In this document: positions 1 through 4,649 of the stretch, piece by piece
Layout: every line of letters starts with the position of its first letter
Position numbering within the stretch: position 1 is the first letter of the stretch
Origin: DASUDX01 sp036275365
GTDB taxonomy: Bacteria > Pseudomonadota > Gammaproteobacteria > Nevskiales > Nevskiaceae
Assembly: GCA_036275365.1 (NCBI GenBank)
Contig: DASUDX010000072.1
Span: 1-6,086 of the forward strand
Length of the DNA stretch: 6,086 nt
Direction of reading: 5' to 3'
Notes under the pieces: model-generated
The model's input: only the letters and a program-made list of their open reading frames with translations
The model's database searches: none
Told to the model about the DNA's origin: nothing
Position numbers and translations under genes: made by a program

Positions 1-107
1 AGCCCGGCGCCGAGGTCGCGGCAGAGCTGTCGGAACGGCCGGTCGGTAACCCCGGCCATCGGTGCCAGGATCAGCGGCGGGTCGATCAGATGGGGGCCGA
101 TCCGCAT
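1..107 (-). CDS. dusB: tRNA-dihydrouridine synthase B, N-terminal fragment
   Basis: Reading leftward from an ATG at 107-105, the first 35 residues begin MRIGPHLIDPPLILAPMAGV and continue TDRPFRQLCRDLGAG before the window ends. The LAPMAGVTDRPFRxLCR stretch is the conserved FMN-binding first strand of the Dus family TIM barrel, and the short MRIG lead-in is typical of the DusB subgroup. DusB reduces specific uridines in the tRNA D-loop to dihydrouridine, using FMN and NAD(P)H, in the cytoplasm. In many gammaproteobacteria dusB is followed by fis, but that side lies outside the window. Only a weak AGG sits about 8 bases upstream of the ATG. The start is supported mainly by alignment with the family N-terminus as remembered. 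DusA or DusC is less likely given the N-terminal wording. Confidence 0.93.
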   Translation of the reverse strand, partial: MRIGPHLIDPPLILAPMAGVTDRPFRQLCRDLGAG

Positions 108-376
108 GAGTAGGGCCTGTTCACACGGGTTTGCTCGCCGCGGCGGAGACCGCTGTTGCGCAGCGCTAGGAGGAAACAACGAGGGGCGCGCAGGGTACAC
201 GAGGAGCGACTGGCGCCGCGATGCGCCATCGCGGCCCCGCCCCCCGGCTTGCAGCCAGCATCCGCTGCTGCGGCATTGCTCCTGCCTCGGTCGCCATGAG
301 CCGGCCGCGTCGGGTGCGCCTTGCGTGGCCGGATGCCGGACCCGCGGGGCAGCGACCCCACTCGGGTGAACCGGCC
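108..376. other. Intergenic gap without a supported gene
   Basis: This stretch separates the dusB start from the stop codon of the metallo-hydrolase; both genes read leftward. Open frames cross it on both strands, but their translations are rich in Arg, Ala, Pro, Gly and Cys, resemble no family I recognise and overlap dusB or the hydrolase, so I do not call a gene. It holds the hairpin described separately at 211-235. The promoter of dusB probably lies here, between that hairpin and the ATG at 107, but no convincing -35/-10 pair is visible. Confidence 0.6.
211..235. repeat. Perfect inverted repeat with two alternative foldings
   Basis: GCCGCGATG at 215-223 and CATCGCGGC at 227-235 are exact reverse complements separated by 3 bases, giving a 9-bp stem. 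TGGCGC at 211-216 and GCGCCA at 223-228 form a second, mutually exclusive 6-bp stem with a 6-base loop. No T-run follows on either strand, so it is not a canonical intrinsic terminator. It lies downstream of the metallo-hydrolase and upstream of dusB, where a transcription-limiting or RNA-stabilising hairpin would be plausible. Confidence 0.55.
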
Positions 377-1312
377 CTAGCCCCCCAGCCGGGGCAGCTG
401 GGCCCAGACCGTGGCGTCATGGGCGGGCACCACCATCAGCTCGGGCAGCCGCTGCTGCAGGGTGTGCAGGAAGCCCAGCTGGGCGCGTACCTGGGCCTCG
501 TCCTCGCGCAGCATCCGCCGCACCAGCCAGGGCCGCTCGGCGGGCAGGGCCACGCCCTCGCGCTGCCAGGCGATATCGCCGATCAGCGCGTAATGGCGGC
601 CGTCCTCGGTGTGGATGAAGGCGATGGTCGAGCCCGGGGTGTGGCCGGGCGCCGGCACCATCACCACGCTGCCGTCGCCGAACACATCGAAGCTGGCGGG
701 GAAACCCAGATAGGGACCGTGGCGATAGTTGAAGGGGATGTAGCGCACCCCGGGCAGGAAGCTGCGCGCCAGCGCGCTGTCCTCGGCCTCGCTCTCGATG
801 TGCGCCACTTCCTCGGGGCTGGCGATCACCGCCACCTCGCCGAGGTCGGCGAGCCCGCTGACATGATCCCAGTGGGCGTGGGTGAGCACGACGGTGAAGT
901 TGTGGCGGGTGTCGATGCCGGCCTCGCGCAGCTGCTCGGCCACGGTGCGCTCGGGCAGGGTGAGCTGGGCGCTGGCGCGCATCAGCCAGGGCGTGGTGGC
1001 GAGATGATCCATCGCCTCGCGCCCGAGGCCGGTGTCGAACAGCAGGCGGCCGGCCGGGTGCTCGACATAGATCGCGCCCATGGCGAAGGGCACGGTCTGC
1101 AGCGGGTCGCCGCCGCGGAAGGCCATGCCCTGGGACGCGCTCATGCTGCCGGCGGGAATCGCCGCCAGCCGCACCCCCGCCACCCGCGGGAAGTCCGGGA
1201 TCACCAGGCCCGCGCCATCGGCCGGCGCCACCCGCGCCGGGGTGAAGCCCAGACCCAGCAGACCCAGCCCCACCGCCAGCAGCACGCCGATCGCCACCAC
1301 CGCTTTTTTCAT
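377..1312 (-). CDS. Exported or membrane-anchored metallo-beta-lactamase-fold hydrolase (lactonase-like)
   Basis: This 311-residue protein carries the full metal-site signature of the metallo-beta-lactamase superfamily: THAHWDH at residues 144-150 (H145, H147, D149, H150), H224 in PAPGHTPGS, D246 in LIGDIAW and H298 in VVPAHD. Such enzymes use two metal ions, usually zinc, to hydrolyse esters, lactones or amides. The FDTGLG motif near residues 92-97 and the overall spacing resemble the N-acyl-homoserine-lactonase-like branch, but the substrate cannot be read from the sequence. Residues 2-3 are Lys and residues 4-23 are a hydrophobic run with no lipobox and no clear Ala-x-Ala cleavage site, so it may stay as an N-terminal anchor facing the periplasm. 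GGGGAG at 1323-1318 lies 5 bases before the ATG and supports this start. It is transcribed divergently from the lipoprotein gene at 1485. A role in quorum quenching is only one possibility; general periplasmic hydrolase is the safe name. Confidence 0.9.
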   Translation of the reverse strand: MKKAVVAIGVLLAVGLGLLGLGFTPARVAPADGAGLVIPDFPRVAGVRLAAIPAGSMSASQGMAFRGGDPLQTVPFAMGAIYVEHPAGRLLFDTGLGREAMDHLATTPWLMRASAQLTLPERTVAEQLREAGIDTRHNFTVVLTHAHWDHVSGLADLGEVAVIASPEEVAHIESEAEDSALARSFLPGVRYIPFNYRHGPYLGFPASFDVFGDGSVVMVPAPGHTPGSTIAFIHTEDGRHYALIGDIAWQREGVALPAERPWLVRRMLREDEAQVRAQLGFLHTLQQRLPELMVVPAHDATVWAQLPRLGG

Positions 1313-1317
1313 GTCGT

Positions 1318-1334
1318 CTCCCCGGTTATCGGGG
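1318..1334 (-). promoter_or_regulatory. Hairpin overlapping the hydrolase ribosome-binding site
   Basis: On the minus strand, CCCCG (1334-1330), a 5-base ATAAC loop and CGGGG (1324-1320) form a perfect 5-bp all-GC stem. The 3' arm overlaps the Shine-Dalgarno sequence GGGGAG (1323-1318), which is 5 bases from the ATG at 1312. If the stem forms in the mRNA, most of the ribosome-binding site is paired, suggesting low or regulated translation initiation. The stem is short and its function is inferred from position only. Confidence 0.4.
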
Positions 1335-1383
1335 CAGAGCCTGCGCGAAGGCCCGCGCGGCCTGCAAGCGGAAATCTGCTCTG

Positions 1384-1398
1384 TGTGGTGACATCACA
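1384..1398. promoter_or_regulatory. Near-palindrome, possible operator, in divergent promoter region
   Basis: TGTGGTGACATCACA is symmetric around A1391, with 6 of 7 base pairs matching (only G1388/T1394 fails). It sits in the least GC-rich part of the window, between two divergent genes, which is a typical place for a dimeric regulator site. It resembles a CRP/FNR-type TGTG-N-CACA pattern but with the wrong spacing for a standard CRP box, so the regulator is unknown. Confidence 0.35.
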
Positions 1399-1445
1399 AT
1401 AGGTAGTGGTTTGCAATCGTTTATCACACAAGATAGGGTAGTCGG
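1393..1445. repeat. Imperfect direct repeat, two copies about 30 bp apart
   Basis: Copy one at 1393-1409 reads ATCACAATAGGTAGTGG. Copy two at 1423-1445 has the same elements in the same order, ATCACA, then ATAGG(G), then TAGT and GG, with a 4-base insertion (CAAG), one extra G in the GGG run and a C inserted before the final GG. The left ends are 30 bp apart, about three helical turns, as expected for two sites read on the same DNA face. Position between divergent genes suggests regulator binding; no regulator is identified. Confidence 0.4.
1411..1439 (+). promoter_or_regulatory. Candidate sigma-70-type promoter for the lipoprotein gene
   Basis: TTGCAA at 1411-1416 and TAGGGT at 1434-1439 are separated by 17 bases and precede the lipoprotein ATG by 45 bases. 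The -35 matches 4 of 6 consensus bases and the -10 only 3 of 6, so this is a weak call, helped mainly by its placement in a locally AT-richer island. The -10 falls inside the second direct-repeat copy, so a protein bound there would block it. Confidence 0.25.
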
Positions 1446-1484
1446 AGCAAGCAGCAGACGGCAGCGCCGTCCGAGAGGCAGACC

Positions 1485-1949
1485 ATGACATCACGCCCGG
1501 TACGGGTGGCGGCCAGCACCCTGATCCTCTGGCTCTGTGGCTGTGCCGGCCCGGCGCCCGCGCCGCCGGCGGTGCTGCTCACCGCCTTCTCGCAGGCCGG
1601 TTTGGTGATCGGCAGCCTCTCCTGCGCGACCGACTGTGGCCTCGAGCAGGCCAGCGGCCAGGTCGAGATCGCCCGTCTGTCCGAGGCCGGCGCCGGCGCG
1701 CAGCGCTATCTGCTCGAAGTCGCCGCCGACGCCAGCGGCGCCGGCGCGGTGTTCAGCGGCCCGCTGCCGCCCGGGGTCTATGTGCTGGAGGCGGCCCGGG
1801 TGGAGACCCGCGACCTGCGCCCGGCGGTGCTGCGCCTGCCCTTCCCGGTGCGGGCGGGCGAGGTCACCGACGCCGGCCACTTCCCGCTCGAGCCCGCGGC
1901 CCGTGCCGTTCCTCTGGCTGCCCGCTTGGGCGCGCCCCGGAGCCGGTGA
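1485..1949 (+). CDS. Small predicted lipoprotein with transthyretin-like fold features
   Basis: The 154-residue product starts with a short basic region (R4, R7) and a hydrophobic stretch ending in the lipobox LCGC at 17-20, so C20 should be lipidated after signal peptidase II cleavage. The mature N-terminus is Pro/Ala-rich (AGPAPAPPA). The body is predicted all-beta: SGPLPPGVYVLEA at about 91-103 and FPVRAGEV at about 120-127 match the pattern (loop, LPPGxYxL, V.AGEV) seen in prealbumin/carboxypeptidase-regulatory-like and DUF2846-like domains. C47 and C51 form a CATDC pair that could make a disulfide. GAGAGG at 1473-1478 lies 6 bases before the ATG. It is followed, 38 bases after its stop, by the response regulator, probably in one transcript. 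No specific function is recognised. Hydrophilic Arg-rich ends (GAPRSR) are unremarkable. Envelope location is fairly sure; fold assignment is inferred. Confidence 0.8.
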   Translation: MTSRPVRVAASTLILWLCGCAGPAPAPPAVLLTAFSQAGLVIGSLSCATDCGLEQASGQVEIARLSEAGAGAQRYLLEVAADASGAGAVFSGPLPPGVYVLEAARVETRDLRPAVLRLPFPVRAGEVTDAGHFPLEPAARAVPLAARLGAPRSR

Positions 1950-1956
1950 TAGATTC

Positions 1957-1984
1957 GGACTCCCCCGCTTTGCGCCAGGAGTCC
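1957..1984 (+). promoter_or_regulatory. Hairpin sequestering the response-regulator ribosome-binding site
   Basis: GGACTCC at 1957-1963 and GGAGTCC at 1978-1984 are perfect 7-bp complements with a 14-base loop. The right arm contains most of the Shine-Dalgarno AGGAG (1977-1981) that precedes the ATG at 1988. The left arm starts 8 bases after the lipoprotein stop codon (1947-1949), so a terminating ribosome would cover it and free the ribosome-binding site. This geometry suggests translational coupling of the two genes. It is seen in the sequence; the effect is inferred. Confidence 0.45.
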
Positions 1985-1987
1985 CCG

Positions 1988-3103
1988 ATGTCCCGCTCAG
2001 CCCTGGTGGTGGACGATTCCAAGTCCGCACGCTTTGCCCTGCGCAAGTATCTCGAGGGTCACGCCTACAAGGTGGACACCGCCGAGAGCGCCCAGGAGGC
2101 GCTGGACTTCCTGCGCCGCAACCAGCCCGAGGTGATCTTCCTCGACCATGTGATGCCGGGCACCGATGGCTTCGAGGCCCTGCGCGCGATCAAGGCCGAT
2201 CCGCGCACCGAGGCGATCCCGGTGGTGATCTGCTCCTCCAACGAGGGGCCGGGCTTCAACGACGAGGCGCGCGAGCGTGGCGCCTCCGGGGTGCTGCAGA
2301 AGCCACCGAGCCCGGAACAGCTCTCGCGCATCCTCACCGGCCTGCAGCAGGTCGCGCAGTCGCTGCGGCTGCCCGAGCCCAGCGCCTCGCCGCCGCCGTC
2401 CAAGGTCTCCAACATCCGCGAGCCGGACATCGCCATCGAGCAGGCGGTGATGAAGGCGCTGCGCAGCGCCCTGCCGGATACCCTGCCGCTGCCGCTGCCG
2501 CCGGGCGCGCTCGGCGCCTTTCCCACCGAGGTGGAGGGCCGTGAGGCGATGCCACCCCGCGAGCCGGACCGGCCGCCGCCGGTGATCGTCGTTCCGCCCG
2601 CCGCCACCCCGGCTGCAGCGGTCGAACCGGTCGCGGTCGCGCCGGATCCGGTGCCGATGCCGGTGTTCCCGGCCGCCGAGCTGATCGAGGAGGTCGACCA
2701 GCGCCTGCGCCAGATCACCGAGGGCCTGTTCGTCGAACTCGCCCAGCTGCGCGCCGGCCTGGTGCACCTCGAAGGCGCGCAGCGCAGCACCCTGGGTCGC
2801 GCCGGCGCGGCGGATCCGTCCCTGGCCGGCCTGCAGGCCGACTGGCGCCGCGATCACGAGGCGCTCGGCCGTCGGCTCGATGCCGTCGAGGGGCGGCTGC
2901 TGGCCGAGATCGAAGGCCTGCGCGGCCAGCTCGAGGCGGGTCTGGCCGCGCAGTCCGAGCGCATCAGCCAGGTCACCCAGGCGGCGCGGGCGGCCGCGGC
3001 CGACGAGGCCCATGCGGTGGCCGAGCGCACGGTGATGTCGGCCGCCTCGCGGATCTCCGATCAGCTCGCCGATTCCATCCTCAAGGCGCTCGGCCGCAGC
3101 TGA
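1988..3103 (+). CDS. CheY-like response regulator with long proline-rich and helical C-terminal tail
   Basis: The 371-residue product opens with a complete receiver domain (about 3-125). The acidic pocket is D9-D10, the phospho-acceptor is D53 in FLDHVMPGTDG, the switch serine is S83 or S84 in ICSSN, and the conserved lysine is K105 in QKPPSP. It would accept phosphate from an unlinked histidine kinase; none is in the window. The usual aromatic switch residue three positions before the lysine is V102. Residues about 130-229 are a low-complexity Pro/Ala/Val linker, with a short helical-looking island (IAIEQAVMKAL) at about 148-158. Residues about 231-265 and 293-368 show heptad-like Leu/Ile/Val spacing, suggesting coiled coil, ending in an amphipathic helix (ISDQLADSILKALGRS). 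No DNA-binding, GGDEF, EAL or HD domain is visible. AGGAG at 1977-1981, 6 bases upstream, supports the ATG at 1988. A GTG at 1946 overlapping the lipoprotein stop would add 14 residues but has poor ribosome-binding spacing. Confidence 0.92.
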   Translation: MSRSALVVDDSKSARFALRKYLEGHAYKVDTAESAQEALDFLRRNQPEVIFLDHVMPGTDGFEALRAIKADPRTEAIPVVICSSNEGPGFNDEARERGASGVLQKPPSPEQLSRILTGLQQVAQSLRLPEPSASPPPSKVSNIREPDIAIEQAVMKALRSALPDTLPLPLPPGALGAFPTEVEGREAMPPREPDRPPPVIVVPPAATPAAAVEPVAVAPDPVPMPVFPAAELIEEVDQRLRQITEGLFVELAQLRAGLVHLEGAQRSTLGRAGAADPSLAGLQADWRRDHEALGRRLDAVEGRLLAEIEGLRGQLEAGLAAQSERISQVTQAARAAAADEAHAVAERTVMSAASRISDQLADSILKALGRS

Positions 3104-3112
3104 GCGCTCAGC
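3099..3112. repeat. 14-bp perfect palindrome holding both convergent stop codons
   Basis: GCTGAGCGCTCAGC is its own reverse complement. TGA at 3101-3103 ends the response regulator and TCA at 3108-3110 is the TGA stop of the DUF423 gene on the other strand. RNA from either strand could form a 5-bp stem with a GCGC loop. No T-run follows, so it is at best a weak bidirectional terminator or RNA-end stabiliser. Confidence 0.45.
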
Positions 3113-3497
3113 CGCCGCTGGGCAGCCGCCAGGCGGCGAGGCCCAGCAGCGCCCAGCCCGCCAGAAACAGCAGGCCGCCGAGCGGGGTGACGGCGCCCAG
3201 CCCGCGCAGGCCGCTCAGGCTCAGCGCATAGAGCGAGCCGGAGAACACCAGCACGCCCAGGGCGAAGCAGATCGCGGCCGACCCCAGCAGGCCCGGTACC
3301 GGATCGCTGCGCAGCATCCACAGCCCGGTCAGCCCCAGCGCCAGCGTGTGGAAGAAGTGGTAGTCCACCGCGGTCTTCCACACGCTCAGCGCCTCGCTGC
3401 CCAGCCGGGCCTTCAGCCCATGGGCGCCGAAGGCCCCCAGCGCCACCGCCAGAAAGCCCAGACCCGCCGCCAGCAGCAGGACCAGCCGCGCGCTCAT
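3108..3497 (-). CDS. DUF423 family small integral membrane protein (YgdD-like)
   Basis: The 129-residue protein has the length and signature motifs of DUF423: GAFGAHGLK at 21-29, WKTAVDYHFFHTLAL at 40-54, GVLVFSGSLY at 81-90 and GAVTPLGGLLFLAGW at 101-115. Four transmembrane helices are expected at about 4-24, 46-62, 72-94 and 103-124, placing it in the inner membrane. The biochemical role of this family is not established; E. coli YgdD is a member. Its ATG overlaps the stop of the DUF1499 gene by four bases (ATGA), and no strong separate ribosome-binding site is seen, so it is probably translated by coupling as the last gene of a three-gene minus-strand operon. Its stop is 4 bases from that of the convergent response regulator. 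Confidence 0.95.
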   Translation of the reverse strand: MSARLVLLLAAGLGFLAVALGAFGAHGLKARLGSEALSVWKTAVDYHFFHTLALGLTGLWMLRSDPVPGLLGSAAICFALGVLVFSGSLYALSLSGLRGLGAVTPLGGLLFLAGWALLGLAAWRLPSGG

Positions 3498-3985
3498 CGG
3501 GTCGGCGCCGGGGTGTCGCGCAGAGCGGCGCGGATCGCCTCCAGACGCAGACGGTTGGTCTGGAAGTCGTAGTAGCCGATGCGGCTGGAGGAGCGCACAT
3601 CGATGCGGGTCACCGTCTCGCTCTCGGGGGCCATGACGAACTCGAGATCGTCGATGAAGCGCAGCAGCGGGGTGGTGACCTCCGCGCGCAGATAGTTGAG
3701 CTGTTCCTCCACCACCCGCGCATCGCCGCGCTCGGCCAGCACCACCAGCAGGTGATGCCGGGCCTGCACCAGGCTGCCCGGGTAGCGGATCGGCTCGATG
3801 TAGCGGGCCGGATCGCGGCTGAGCGAGGACACGCAGCGCGGGGCGCCGGTGCAGGGTGCGAGCTGGCCGTCATCGTCGCGCAGGTTGGCGCTGCCCAGGC
3901 CGCAGCCGGAGAGCAGGGCCAGCGCCAGCGGGGCGGCCAGCCGGAGGCTAGGGCGGATCAAAGCCGCGGTCGCCGGTTTCCACAT
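3494..3985 (-). CDS. DUF1499 domain lipoprotein
   Basis: The 163-residue product carries the lipobox LSGC at 25-28 after a hydrophobic stretch, so C28 should be lipid-modified and the protein envelope-bound. The remainder is a typical DUF1499 domain: CVSS at 51-54, YIEP at 62-65, a helix-rich middle, FIDDLEF at 110-116 and the hallmark VRSSSRIGYYDFQTNRLR at 130-147. The molecular function of DUF1499 is not known. The ATG at 3985 overlaps the end of the DUF2845 gene by 38 bases in another frame; GGGAG at 3998-3994, 8 bases upstream, supports it. A TTG at 3961 would shorten the overlap but leaves a weak signal-peptide n-region and has no ribosome-binding site. It is the middle gene of the operon. 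Confidence 0.92.
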   Translation of the reverse strand: MWKPATAALIRPSLRLAAPLALALLSGCGLGSANLRDDDGQLAPCTGAPRCVSSLSRDPARYIEPIRYPGSLVQARHHLLVVLAERGDARVVEEQLNYLRAEVTTPLLRFIDDLEFVMAPESETVTRIDVRSSSRIGYYDFQTNRLRLEAIRAALRDTPAPTR

Positions 3986-4589
3986 TCACGATTCTCCCGT
4001 TCTCGATGTGCACGATCTTCAACAGCTGGTGGCTGCCGAAGTTGTAGACCCATTCCTCTCGCTGCACCTCGCTGAGGTACTCCTCGCGGGGCAGGCGCTC
4101 GCCATACCCGCGAGGGCGGCTGCGCAGCGGACGATAGCCGCTGGAGCGGCTGCGGGTCAGCGGTTCGCCGCAGCTGGCGAGCAGGCGGTACTTCGACAGA
4201 CCCGGCAGCAGCCGCTCGCCGCGACAGGCCGGCGGGTGGCTGCTGGCGAAGCCATAGCCGTCGGCATCGATGCGCCGCAGCCGGCCGTGGCGGAAACGCA
4301 GCAGGCGCAGCAGCTGGTTGGGGCCGAAGTTGTAGGTCCATTCCTCGATCTCGGCGATCTCGTTGCCGCTGCGCGGCGCCGGGTGGCTCCAGACATCGCG
4401 CAGGCTGGGTTCGCCGCAGGCGGCCAGCACCTCGGCCATGCGCGCCTCGATCGACACCAGACGGTTGCCGCAGCGCAGGCTGTCCTGGGCCGTGGCCGCG
4501 CCGCTGAGCGCCAGCAGCACCAGCCCCAGCCCGCGCGCCATCCGGCGCCGCGGCCGACCCGGCGGACCTGACAGAATCGCCCCCATCAT
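3948..4589 (-). CDS. Secreted protein with two tandem DUF2845 domains
   Basis: The 213-residue product has a signal peptide (basic RPRRRMARG, hydrophobic LGLVLLALSG, likely cleavage near ATA-Q at 33-35) and then two copies of a DUF2845-type module. Copy one spans about 39-114 and copy two about 122-210. Each has a first cysteine, a CGEP box exactly 18 residues later (C40/C58 and C122/C140), an EEWxYNFG.xQLL strand (82-94 and 178-190) and a terminal GF (113-114 and 209-210). The four cysteines are the only ones in the mature protein and probably form one disulfide per module. The family's function is unknown. The ATG at 4589 has GAGGG 10 bases upstream; M17 at 4541 would give a cleaner short signal peptide but lacks a ribosome-binding site, so the start is uncertain. 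It is the first gene of the minus-strand operon and diverges from the disulfide reductase gene by 60 bases. Confidence 0.85.
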   Translation of the reverse strand: MMGAILSGPPGRPRRRMARGLGLVLLALSGAATAQDSLRCGNRLVSIEARMAEVLAACGEPSLRDVWSHPAPRSGNEIAEIEEWTYNFGPNQLLRLLRFRHGRLRRIDADGYGFASSHPPACRGERLLPGLSKYRLLASCGEPLTRSRSSGYRPLRSRPRGYGERLPREEYLSEVQREEWVYNFGSHQLLKIVHIENGRIVNVETGDRGFDPP

Positions 4590-4649
4590 CGCGGTTGAAC
4601 CCTCGTCCGGCGCAGCGGTCCAGCAGACGCCGACTCACGTGAATCCTTC
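4590..4649. other. Short divergent intergenic region
   Basis: Sixty bases separate the divergent starts of the tandem-DUF2845 gene and the disulfide reductase gene, so promoters for both must lie here or reach into the coding ends. TTGAAC at 4595-4600 could be a plus-strand -35, but no acceptable -10 follows. The reductase ATG has no strong Shine-Dalgarno; a five-codon frame GTG AAT CCT TCA TGA (4639-4653) ends overlapping that ATG, which might be chance. Confidence 0.4.

Noticed and set aside
106..369. Possible small genes in the dusB-hydrolase gap on either strand
   Set aside because: Cys/Arg/Ala-rich translations with no ribosome-binding site or family resemblance, overlapping dusB.
1382..1398. 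A CRP binding site
   Set aside because: The TGTG and CACA halves are one base too close for the usual TGTGA-N6-TCACA layout, so I only call it a generic operator-like palindrome.
221..1402. A 393-codon open frame on the plus strand opposite the metallo-hydrolase
   Set aside because: Its translation is His/Gly/Ala/Gln-rich with no family motif, while the opposite strand carries a full metal-binding signature. It is a GC-rich shadow frame.
1421..1430. TTATCACACA as a DnaA box
   Set aside because: It differs from TTATCCACA by an inserted base, it is alone, and no origin-type genes or repeats are nearby.
1926..1955. TTGGGC and TAGATT as a promoter for the response regulator
   Set aside because: The spacing of 18 is acceptable, but the -35 is poor and the site lies at the end of the lipoprotein gene. 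Co-transcription is simpler.
1636..2544. A 302-codon plus-strand frame overlapping the lipoprotein and response regulator
   Set aside because: It is out of frame with two well-supported genes and reads as Arg/Ala/Pro-rich shadow sequence.
1997..3013. A 338-codon minus-strand frame opposite the response regulator
   Set aside because: The translation is Arg/Gly/Asp-rich with no motif. The sense frame has an intact receiver domain.
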